Below, piece after piece: positions 22,507-30,796 of a DNA stretch of 64,000 nt. Location of the stretch: the NCBI GenBank assembly GCA_021029095.1, contig JAJOHG010000016.1, forward strand, positions 620,001-684,000. The letters are read 5' to 3'. Position numbers and translations under genes: made by a program. The stretch's first letter is position 1. Every line of letters begins with the position of its first letter. The stretch is from Phellopilus nigrolimitatus (Eukaryota > Basidiomycota > Agaricomycetes > Hymenochaetales > Hymenochaetaceae). The notes under the pieces were generated by a model. The model worked only from the letters and a program-made list of their open reading frames with translations, did not search any database and was not told the origin of the DNA.

Positions 22507-25500
22507 GTGGGGGAGCGCCCTCCGGCACCTCCCCCGCACGACCTAGGTCAGGACAAGCCCCCGGATTATTGGACTTCGCGACCCCCTACCGAACGACCGC
22601 ACCTACAGCCGTCCTTCTCTAGAAGCCGCCCAGTACCAGCCAAAGATCCACCGCTTCCTGTACCGCCGGAACCGCAAAAAGATCAAGTACCACTGTATAC
22701 AGACACGGACATACCCCACCTCCGAGCCCAGTGGTACGAGATATTCTCGGAATTACAAGTCGGCGTCCCGGAAGAACCCCCACCGTGGCGTGAAGTCAAT
22801 CATACTATCCCACTAATCGACGAGGACAAGAAATACAATTTCTATGCACCAAAATGCTCGGACGCGCTTCGATCACAACTACTAAACAAGATCGAACAAT
22901 ACGTCCGCGCAGGATGGTGGGAAAGGAAGGCAGTCCACCAAGCAGCCCCCCTATTGTGCATACTAAAGGCTAGTGGGAAACTCCGCACAGTGGTAGACGG
23001 CCGAGAGAAGAACGCCAACACCATACGGGATGTGACACCTTTACCGGACATGGATCAAATACGCGCAGACGTTGCCCGCGCGCCCTACCGCTCAAAAATT
23101 GATATGACAGACGCATACAAACAGATCAGGGTGGTAAAGGAGGATATCTGGAAAACAGCCTTCTCCACACCATTCGGTACGTTCGTATCGCACACCATGC
23201 AGCAGGGCGATTGCAACGCACCATCAACATTCCAACGGTTAATGACTGTCATATTCCGCAATGAAATCGGCACCTTCGTTTATATCTACCTGGACGACAT
23301 CTTCGTTTGCTCGTACTCAATCCCCGACCATGAAAAACACCTGAGGATCGTATTCGAACGTCTTAAGGAGGCAAAATTCTTCATCAGCCGCACCAAGATT
23401 GACTTATATTCGGAGCGCATGGAATGCCTGGGACACATCATCGACAACAAAGGACTTCACGCGGACCCTGATAAACTCCACCGCATACGAACGTGGCGCG
23501 TCCCCCGAACACTGGGAGACGTTCAACGCTTTGTAGGACTGGCCAATTATCTAGCCAACTTCATACCGAACCTCGCTACATACACGGCACCACTCGCGAC
23601 CATTTGCAACAACGACCGACCATTTGTCTGGCTACCAATACACGACAAATCGTTCTCCATGATCAAGAACATGATTTGCCGCACCCCCATACTAAGACCA
23701 ATCGACGCTAACAGACCCGAAACTATATGGGTCATCTGCGATGCATCGATGTCGGGTGTGGGGGCAATGTACGGACAAGGCGACAATTGGGAAACGTGCC
23801 GACCAGCAGGATTCATGTCAAAGAAATGGACCAACGCCCAGCGAAGCTACTTCACGTACGAATGCGAAGCCCTAGCTATCATTGAAGCACTCCTCACATG
23901 GGAAGACCGACTATTGGGACTCAAAATCACAATTGTCACCGACCACCAGGCATTGCAGCACTTTCGTGACCAGAAGAATCTTTCACACCGACATACAAGA
24001 TGGAGCGATTATCTACAACGATTCAATCAAAACATCATTTACGTTAAAGGTGAAAAGAACAAAGTCGGCGACTGCATGTCAAGATACTTCGAGTCCGATT
24101 ACTGGAACGAACAGCACGACTATCAAGACTATGCTATGGCGGACGTACTACTGGACCCGGACTTCGACGATCTACCGCAACGACGTGTAATGGAAATCCG
24201 CGCGATGACTAGATCAGCAACCCAGAAGACCAACCAACCTACGGACATGATCGCGGAACGCACCCGAATCGCAACAGAACTACGCGCAGAGGCGGAGGAG
24301 ACAGCAGTGACACGACCACCGCCACCACCCCAGACCCCGGACAAGGAAGACCCCATCCTTTACGACTCTGTACAAAGTGGCCCTTCACTCCGCGCGATCG
24401 TCGAAGATACGCCAGAATTCGTAATAGCAATCAAAGAAGGCTACAAACAAGATTCACTCTGGAAGAAGGTATTGCAAAACCCGGACGCCTACAGCAACTT
24501 CAGGATAGAGGAAGGCCTAATCTTTGCAAGGAATCCCCAGCGCCGCACAGCACTGGGTATTCCGCGCACTATTTGGCAAAACCAACGAATCACTGGTATA
24601 ATCATTGACTTCGCCCACACGACGCTAGGACACCTGGGACCATTCAAAACAGCAGAATATATTAGACGCTGGTACTGGTGGCCATCAATACGCAACGACG
24701 TCGACGCATTTTGCGACTCCTGCGGTACCTGCGCTACTACCAAAGGATGGAATCAGAAGCCGGTCGGCCTGCTTCACTCCCTGCCAATTCCCGATCGACC
24801 ATGGTCATCAATAGGGATGGACTTCGTCGGACCATTTCCTCACTGCCAAGGATTCGACTACCTATGGATAGTCATATGCCGCCTCACCGCAATGGTCCAC
24901 CTAATCCCGATTACCACGACAGTAAGGGCTTCTGAACTCGCACCAATCTACATGCGTGAAGTTGTCCGATTACATGGACTGGCGCACTCCATCGTTTCCG
25001 ACCGCGATGTCAAATTCACATCAATGTTTTGGCGCGAACTTCACCGGCTACTAGGCGCGAAACTACTCATGTCAACGTCATTCCACCCGCAAACGGACGG
25101 CGCGTCAGAACGAGTCATTCGATCGGTCGCGCAGGTCTTACGAGCAGTAGTGGAACCCGACCAGGGCAACTGGGTGGATAAATTACCTTATGTCGAATTC
25201 GCACTCAATTCACAAGCAGGGAAAGCGTCGGGCTATGCGCCGTTTGAACTAAACTACGGATTCATGCCTACCCTCACAAACTTCGTACCAGCCACGACAT
25301 TCGCAGGGGTACGCAATTTCGTAGACCAATCCCGAGCCAACCTTACAGCCGCCTACGACAACATCATCGCATCAAGGGTGTCACAAACTCACTTTGCTAA
25401 CGAACACCGTAGGGAGGATCCACCGTGGCGAATAGGGGACAATGTTTACCTGTCTACGGCAAACCTGACACTACCTAAAGGTCGCGTCAAACGACTCACA

Positions 25501-25974
25501 CCGCGCTTCATTGGACCACTAAAAATCCTGGAAGCACACCCGGAAACATCTACATACACATTGGAACTACCGGAGGAAATGAGGAAGCGTCGCATTCATC
25601 CTAACTTCCACGCCTCCCTACTACGACCCTTTGTTGCAAGTGACCCGGAACTCTTTCCGGGACGGGAAGCCAGCGCAGTTTACGATTTCGGACAGGCGGA
25701 CGACAAGGAATGGGTGGTCGAGTCAATCGTGGACCACGATTGGCGAGACCGCGCCCTATACCTCAAAATCCACTGGTCCCTGGGCGACGAATCTTGGGAG
25801 CCACTAGAAGAATGCGAGGAACTCGTCGCCCTCGACGAGTACCTCGCACTACATGGAGTCGACCGGCCTGCACAACTGCCGGGCCGATCACCGATTAGTA
25901 ATAGAGGCCGCCCGCGCGGCAATCGCCGTGCAGGCAGACCGGCAGGGGCGAGGCGGCGACGGGGACGTGGGTAA
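22507..25974 (+). CDS. Retrotransposon Pol: reverse transcriptase, RNase H, integrase, chromodomain
   Basis: A 1,155-codon open frame in the same frame as gag-protease, separated by one TGA and lacking a nearby ATG (the given start is only a GTG). Around 160-330 lies the reverse transcriptase with catalytic YLDD (residues ~260-264). RNase H follows with VICDASMSGVGAMYG, ECEALAIIEAL, VTDHQALQHF and VGDCMSRY. The integrase has an HHCC-type zinc site (HTTLGHLG ... CDSCGTC) near 700-745 and the D,D,E triad in GMDFVGPF, VSDRDVKF and TDGASERV (~771, ~831, ~868). A C-terminal chromodomain (VESIVDHD ... LKIHWSLGDESWEPLEEC, ~1,068-1,118) marks it as a chromovirus; that domain typically directs integration to marked chromatin. 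No internal lesion is visible. Confidence 0.95.
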   Translation: MGERPPAPPPHDLGQDKPPDYWTSRPPTERPHLQPSFSRSRPVPAKDPPLPVPPEPQKDQVPLYTDTDIPHLRAQWYEIFSELQVGVPEEPPPWREVNHTIPLIDEDKKYNFYAPKCSDALRSQLLNKIEQYVRAGWWERKAVHQAAPLLCILKASGKLRTVVDGREKNANTIRDVTPLPDMDQIRADVARAPYRSKIDMTDAYKQIRVVKEDIWKTAFSTPFGTFVSHTMQQGDCNAPSTFQRLMTVIFRNEIGTFVYIYLDDIFVCSYSIPDHEKHLRIVFERLKEAKFFISRTKIDLYSERMECLGHIIDNKGLHADPDKLHRIRTWRVPRTLGDVQRFVGLANYLANFIPNLATYTAPLATICNNDRPFVWLPIHDKSFSMIKNMICRTPILRPIDANRPETIWVICDASMSGVGAMYGQGDNWETCRPAGFMSKKWTNAQRSYFTYECEALAIIEALLTWEDRLLGLKITIVTDHQALQHFRDQKNLSHRHTRWSDYLQRFNQNIIYVKGEKNKVGDCMSRYFESDYWNEQHDYQDYAMADVLLDPDFDDLPQRRVMEIRAMTRSATQKTNQPTDMIAERTRIATELRAEAEETAVTRPPPPPQTPDKEDPILYDSVQSGPSLRAIVEDTPEFVIAIKEGYKQDSLWKKVLQNPDAYSNFRIEEGLIFARNPQRRTALGIPRTIWQNQRITGIIIDFAHTTLGHLGPFKTAEYIRRWYWWPSIRNDVDAFCDSCGTCATTKGWNQKPVGLLHSLPIPDRPWSSIGMDFVGPFPHCQGFDYLWIVICRLTAMVHLIPITTTVRASELAPIYMREVVRLHGLAHSIVSDRDVKFTSMFWRELHRLLGAKLLMSTSFHPQTDGASERVIRSVAQVLRAVVEPDQGNWVDKLPYVEFALNSQAGKASGYAPFELNYGFMPTLTNFVPATTFAGVRNFVDQSRANLTAAYDNIIASRVSQTHFANEHRREDPPWRIGDNVYLSTANLTLPKGRVKRLTPRFIGPLKILEAHPETSTYTLELPEEMRKRRIHPNFHASLLRPFVASDPELFPGREASAVYDFGQADDKEWVVESIVDHDWRDRALYLKIHWSLGDESWEPLEECEELVALDEYLALHGVDRPAQLPGRSPISNRGRPRGNRRAGRPAGARRRRGRG

Positions 25975-26106
25975 ATGACGTGTCACAACTATACAGCGTG
26001 ACACTCGCCAGCCTATTTGATACCGTCGCTTAGCCCACCTTCTTCTTCTTCGCTACCATCACCTTCTTCGAAAACAAATCCCAACAAATTCTTCTCGCAA
26101 ATCAAA

Positions 26107-28554
26107 ATGTCTTCCTCGAACTTTGGCTACACCAGACCGGCGCCTTCGCAAGCCTCATCGGCACCGCAAGGCGCCTCTGGAAACCCATCGGCCCCCCACC
26201 GCCCAGAGGCGCGTTGGGAATACAACGCAGATCTGGATTGCGCCCTCCACCCTCCAACCACCTGTACGGACTGCAGACACTACGGAGAACACCTCGACGC
26301 CGCCCTGGACCGAGGCTCCCAATCGCTACGGGAGGCACACGACCGGGTAAGAGGGCGTACCATCAGCGACCTTACGGCCAGACTCGAAACGGCCAGGCAG
26401 GAAAACCGTCAACTCCAGAATGAAATCGACCGTCTCCGAACTCTCAACCCCCCGCGCATCACTCCAAGATCGCCACCTCGTCACAGGTCCCGATCACCAA
26501 TCCGACGCCGCTCCCGCTCACCGCCGAGATATCAAAACCGATCCCCACCACGGATCGCACCTCGATCCCCGCCGCGGACTGCGCCCCGATCCCCGCCACG
26601 GACCGCGCCCCGATCCCCGCCGCGGACGGCGCGCCGATCCCCGCCACGGACTGCGCGCCGATCCCCGTCGCGGACGGCGCGCCGATCCCCGTCGCGGACT
26701 GCGCGCCGATCCCCGTCGCGGGGAAAGCGGTTCGAAACGCGACCAACGAACATTGGTTCGCAAAGGCAACCCTCCCGCAGGCGCGAAGACACCGCGTCAC
26801 ACTCACCCCGGAGCGTGGCGCGACACGATACTCGCCCAGGGCCCGACGACGCGCAGAGCTCGTCGATGCACCAGCGGGGAAGGACGGAGTGGACTGGCCG
26901 AGGAAGGGGCAGAGGGTCCGGACCCCGCACCCCGATCACACCGTCGTGGACCGCCCAGGCCTGGGACTCACAAGTTTCGAACTCCCGAGCGCAATCGCCT
27001 TGGGGAGTTCCGGAGACAGGCAGCACAGGCTCGGACGGGGGCTGGGGCCAAAATCTGGACCACGTGCCCGTATGGACCGGCACGATCCCGGAACCAAGGG
27101 CGCCTTCCCAAGCACCAGTACCGACCGTCCCAGAGGCTCCTACCACGTCTTCCTCGCAACCCGACCAAGACGTCGATATGGCGGTTGCTCCAACCCTTCG
27201 CTCGTCTCCCAAGCGGGAAAGGAGGGGAAGGGACGACGACGACGATGACGACGACGACGACGATGACGATGACGATGACGACGACGCCCCGGCAGGGCCA
27301 GTAATAAACTCCAACAACGAGCTCGCGGACGCGCTAAACGAAATATACAACAGCGCAGACTCCGAGTTGCCAGAATTCTTCGTTGACAAAGACCTCTCGC
27401 AATTCAAGCCAAGCGCTCTCGTACACACTCACAAGTCGGAGTACTACATGCTGGACCCTCGCGACCCGAACCGCAGACTCTCTTTGAACAAAAAGGAGCG
27501 GCGTAGGATCGAAAACTCGGGCGAATTCCCCTCTGCACACGACGACGCCATCCGTGAATCAAGGTTCCTACTGCCGATACTCGCGAAACCGGCAGAGGAC
27601 GTCCCACGTCCAAAATTTCTGTCTATGGTTATGCGTAACCCCACACGCTTCATCAGCCATAGGGAACCATGGTCCGAACACGACGCGCGCGAGCTCCAAG
27701 CTCGCGCGCTGACTGAGCCATCGGACGGATACCACGTCGTCCAATACAACTTCTTTCGACGGGCAGCGCTGACTCGTGACGAGCTCACGCCTGCAGAACA
27801 ATTCCTCGCTTCGCAACTTCCAATCCCTCAACGAGCACGCACTTTCGACGATAAACAACCGCAACCGAAATGCGCGCTCGAAATACACGTTGAGTTCTGG
27901 ATCCGGGTAGCTCACCAGCGTCCGTCAGGGATTCGCTTCCTCGACAACCAGATAAACTGGCATGACGCGGACGCACTGCACACACTTCGGCGGATCGGTC
28001 CTAGCAAGGACGATCCGGGGTCCTTTCGCACTCATTGGCTACCGAAAGCTACTGCATTCATCGCGTCTAACTACTACGAGGAATTCCTACGATCATACGC
28101 GGAGGTCATAAACCCTTGGGCCTTCCAACGCCCACTAGCCTACGCGGTAGCCAACGTGGAGCCGCAAACAATCGCGCACCACTTCGCAACAAACGGCATC
28201 ACGTTGGCACGCCTCCTCACCTGGCGCCCACTCGCCCACTACGTCTTGGCGAGTCGCGCGGAGGAACTAGGCACTTACAGGATTGTGGCGCAACCAACTC
28301 CTCCTCCGACATCGGAACCGCGCACCACAGACCCAGGGTTCACCGACCTCTCGGCAGCGGGACTGCCCCTGAGCCTTAACAGGCCAGCAGCGCCCGCCGG
28401 AGACACGCCAATGGACACCTCCGCGCACGCCGACGAACCGACCTCACCACCCGCGGCTCACGCCCCCCCGACAACACCACCGCTCCTTTCTCAATCGGAG
28501 CTTAACCGGCCGGGAGAACCAGAGGACGGCGGGGACAAAATGGTCACGGAATAG
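26107..28554 (+). CDS. Retrotransposon third ORF (accessory protein, unknown function)
   Basis: An open frame of about 815 codons lies between pol and the 3' LTR. I prefer ATG 26107 (context CAAAATGTC) over the in-frame ATG at 26017. Upstream is a C/T-rich stretch (26,035-26,095) resembling a host promoter/leader. The protein has a Cys/His-containing start (CALHPPTTCTDCRHYGEH), a coiled-coil-like heptad region, Arg-Ser-Pro-Arg repeats (26.45-26.73 kb), and an Asp tract (27.23-27.29 kb). The C-terminal half looks globular (SEYYMLDPRDPNRRLSLNKK ... SAHDDAIRESRFLLPI). It has no signal peptide or membrane segment, so it is not envelope-like. Extra 3' ORFs are known in some gypsy elements, but I cannot assign this one. 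Confidence 0.75.
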   Translation: MSSSNFGYTRPAPSQASSAPQGASGNPSAPHRPEARWEYNADLDCALHPPTTCTDCRHYGEHLDAALDRGSQSLREAHDRVRGRTISDLTARLETARQENRQLQNEIDRLRTLNPPRITPRSPPRHRSRSPIRRRSRSPPRYQNRSPPRIAPRSPPRTAPRSPPRTAPRSPPRTARRSPPRTARRSPSRTARRSPSRTARRSPSRGKRFETRPTNIGSQRQPSRRREDTASHSPRSVARHDTRPGPDDAQSSSMHQRGRTEWTGRGRGRGSGPRTPITPSWTAQAWDSQVSNSRAQSPWGVPETGSTGSDGGWGQNLDHVPVWTGTIPEPRAPSQAPVPTVPEAPTTSSSQPDQDVDMAVAPTLRSSPKRERRGRDDDDDDDDDDDDDDDDDDAPAGPVINSNNELADALNEIYNSADSELPEFFVDKDLSQFKPSALVHTHKSEYYMLDPRDPNRRLSLNKKERRRIENSGEFPSAHDDAIRESRFLLPILAKPAEDVPRPKFLSMVMRNPTRFISHREPWSEHDARELQARALTEPSDGYHVVQYNFFRRAALTRDELTPAEQFLASQLPIPQRARTFDDKQPQPKCALEIHVEFWIRVAHQRPSGIRFLDNQINWHDADALHTLRRIGPSKDDPGSFRTHWLPKATAFIASNYYEEFLRSYAEVINPWAFQRPLAYAVANVEPQTIAHHFATNGITLARLLTWRPLAHYVLASRAEELGTYRIVAQPTPPPTSEPRTTDPGFTDLSAAGLPLSLNRPAAPAGDTPMDTSAHADEPTSPPAAHAPPTTPPLLSQSELNRPGEPEDGGDKMVTE

Positions 28555-28605
28555 GCGATGCACGGCACACGTTTTTTTCACTCGTGCGACTCCCTGGAGG
28601 CAGTC

Positions 28606-28618
28606 GGGAAGGGGAGGA
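28606..28618 (+). promoter_or_regulatory. Polypurine tract of the retrotransposon
   Basis: GGGAAGGGGAGGA is an uninterrupted purine run ending exactly at the base before the 3' LTR. This is where the primer for plus-strand DNA synthesis is expected. Confidence 0.85.
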
Positions 28619-28801
28619 TGTAGGATCGGCACGCAGTGGCGTGGGAAAGTAGTGTTTGGATGTGTTTCCTTCGGTGGATATCTTCGGGAGCTACGTGTAC
28701 ACGACTCTCCAGTTCGTACTACTACACTGTATTCCTCTCTGGCTAGCGATATACACCAGGTTCTGAGTATCTCCGTCTGATATCCGCCTACGTCTCCTAC
28801 A
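28619..28801 (+). repeat. 3' LTR (183 bp)
   Basis: Identical by eye to the 5' LTR at 15896-16078. It is followed by GCAAG, the second copy of the target duplication, and then by the interrupted 475-bp repeat. Confidence 0.95.
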
Positions 28802-30796
28802 GCAAGATCATGTTCCCGGAAAGGCAGCCGTAAACAAGCCGTTTTCAGATTCGGATTCAGCTCAGAATTTCGATCCAGATGACCATCACTCGACTCCCCC
28901 AAAAGAAGCGAATCCATTTTTGTTCCCCCGATATCCGAGACTGTAGTGGCGACCAAGTCGGAAACATAGACGTGCAATGTAATCTGAAGTTGTTCATAAT
29001 TGGAATGATTGAATCAACGCAGTATCACCAGCCTCAACTCACCCGACACAAGTTAAAAATTGATTTTGCACAGGTAAAAAAACCCCGATTCACGATTCAG
29101 AGACGAACGTCCATACAAGATTCCGTTGTGTTCCGATTCATTTGAGACTCGGGGAGAACATGATCCAGGATGATTCAGACATGTCCAACCCATTTACGAA
29201 GTTTTTCAGAAACTCCCCCAAAGGGGATTCGACAAAACACAGTTTACGAGTGCAGACAGAATACAAAATGCGGAATGCAAGATCATGTTCCCGGAAAGGC
29301 AGCCGTAAACAAGCCGTTTTCAGATTCGGATTCAGCTCAGAATTTCGATCCAGATGACCATCACTCGACTCCCCCAAAAGAAGCGAATCCATTTTTGTTC
29401 CCCCGATATCCGAGACTGTAGTGGCGACCAAGTCGGAAACATAGACGTGCAATGTAATCTGAAGTTGTTCATAATTGGAATGATTGAATCAACGCAGTAT
29501 CACCAGCCTCAACTCACCCGACACAAGTTAAAAATTGATTTTGCACAGGTAAAAAAACCCCGATTCACGATTCAGAGACGAACGTCCATACAAGATTCCG
29601 TTGTGTTCCGATTCATTTGAGACTCGGGGAGAACATGATCCAGGATGATTCAGACATGTCCAACCCATTTACGAAGTTTTTCAGAAACTCCCCCAAAGGG
29701 GATTCGACAAAACACAGTTTACGAGTGCAGACAGAATACAAAATGCGGAATGCAAGATCATGTTCCCGGAAAGGCAGCCGTAAACAAGCCGTTTTCAGAT
29801 TCGGATTCAGCTCAGAATTTCGATCCAGATGACCATCACTCGACTCCCCCAAAAGAAGCGAATCCATTTTTGTTCCCCCGATATCCGAGACTGTAGTGGC
29901 GACCAAGTCGGAAACATAGACGTGCAATGTAATCTGAAGTTGTTCATAATTGGAATGATTGAATCAACGCAGTATCACCAGCCTCAACTCACCCGACACA
30001 AGTTAAAAATTGATTTTGCACAGGTAAAAAAACCCCGATTCACGATTCAGAGACGAACGTCCATACAAGATTCCGTTGTGTTCCGATTCATTTGAGACTC
30101 GGGGAGAACATGATCCAGGATGATTCAGACATGTCCAACCCATTTACGAAGTTTTTCAGAAACTCCCCCAAAGGGGATTCGACAAAACACAGTTTACGAG
30201 TGCAGACAGAATACAAAATGCGGAATGCAAGATCATGTTCCCGGAAAGGCAGCCGTAAACAAGCCGTTTTCAGATTCGGATTCAGCTCAGAATTTCGATC
30301 CAGATGACCATCACTCGACTCCCCCAAAAGAAGCGAATCCATTTTTGTTCCCCCGATATCCGAGACTGTAGTGGCGACCAAGTCGGAAACATAGACGTGC
30401 AATGTAATCTGAAGTTGTTCATAATTGGAATGATTGAATCAACGCAGTATCACCAGCCTCAACTCACCCGACACAAGTTAAAAATTGATTTTGCACAGGT
30501 AAAAAAACCCCGATTCACGATTCAGAGACGAACGTCCATACAAGATTCCGTTGTGTTCCGATTCATTTGAGACTCGGGGAGAACATGATCCAGGATGATT
30601 CAGACATGTCCAACCCATTTACGAAGTTTTTCAGAAACTCCCCCAAAGGGGATTCGACAAAACACAGTTTACGAGTGCAGACAGAATACAAAATGCGGAA
30701 TGCAAGATCATGTTCCCGGAAAGGCAGCCGTAAACAAGCCGTTTTCAGATTCGGATTCAGCTCAGAATTTCGATCCAGATGACCATCACTCGACTA
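28802..30796. repeat. 475-bp tandem repeat array, main part (~4.2 units)
   Basis: The marker GATCATGTTCCCGGAAAGG occurs at 28806, 29281, 29756, 30231 and 30706, an exact 475-bp period. Units appear identical. With the left piece at 15661-15895 the pre-insertion array was ~4.7 units (about 2.2 kb). Short open frames recur in every unit on both strands, but they have no coding character. The last unit is cut after CATCACTCGACT at 30796. A diverged single-copy relative lies at 37.6-38.3 kb, so the array amplifies part of a dispersed family. Confidence 0.95.

Larger units (their letters stand above)
15896..28801 (+). mobile_element. Ty3/gypsy chromovirus LTR retrotransposon, 12.9 kb including a nested hAT insertion
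   Basis: Two 183-bp LTRs (TGTAGGATC...CTCCTACA) are identical by eye. The flanks are a 5-bp target duplication GCAAG (15891-15895 and 28802-28806), and removing the element restores the 475-bp repeat exactly. Internal order is gag, aspartic protease, reverse transcriptase, RNase H, integrase and chromodomain, then an extra 3' ORF. A 2,626-bp DNA transposon interrupts gag-protease, so the original element was about 10.3 kb. Identical LTRs imply a recent insertion. No convincing tRNA-primer site follows the 5' LTR, so priming may be of another kind (self-priming is known in Tf1-like elements), but this is untested. Confidence 0.93.

Noticed and set aside
22497..22620. Start-stop overlap (ATGA) giving a separate pol start
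   Set aside because: The ATG at 22497 is in a different frame from pol and ends after ~40 codons.
26532..27428. Long open frame on the minus strand opposite the retrotransposon third ORF
   Set aside because: It arises from the Arg-Ser repeats and Asp tract, which read as open low-complexity sequence on the other strand; no independent coding signal.
26107..28554. Third ORF as a retroviral envelope
   Set aside because: No signal peptide, no transmembrane helix and no cleavage site; rich in RS and Asp tracts instead.
28802..30796. Repeated short open frames in each 475-bp unit as a gene family
   Set aside because: They are identical only because the DNA units are identical, overlap on both strands, and show no domain or start context.
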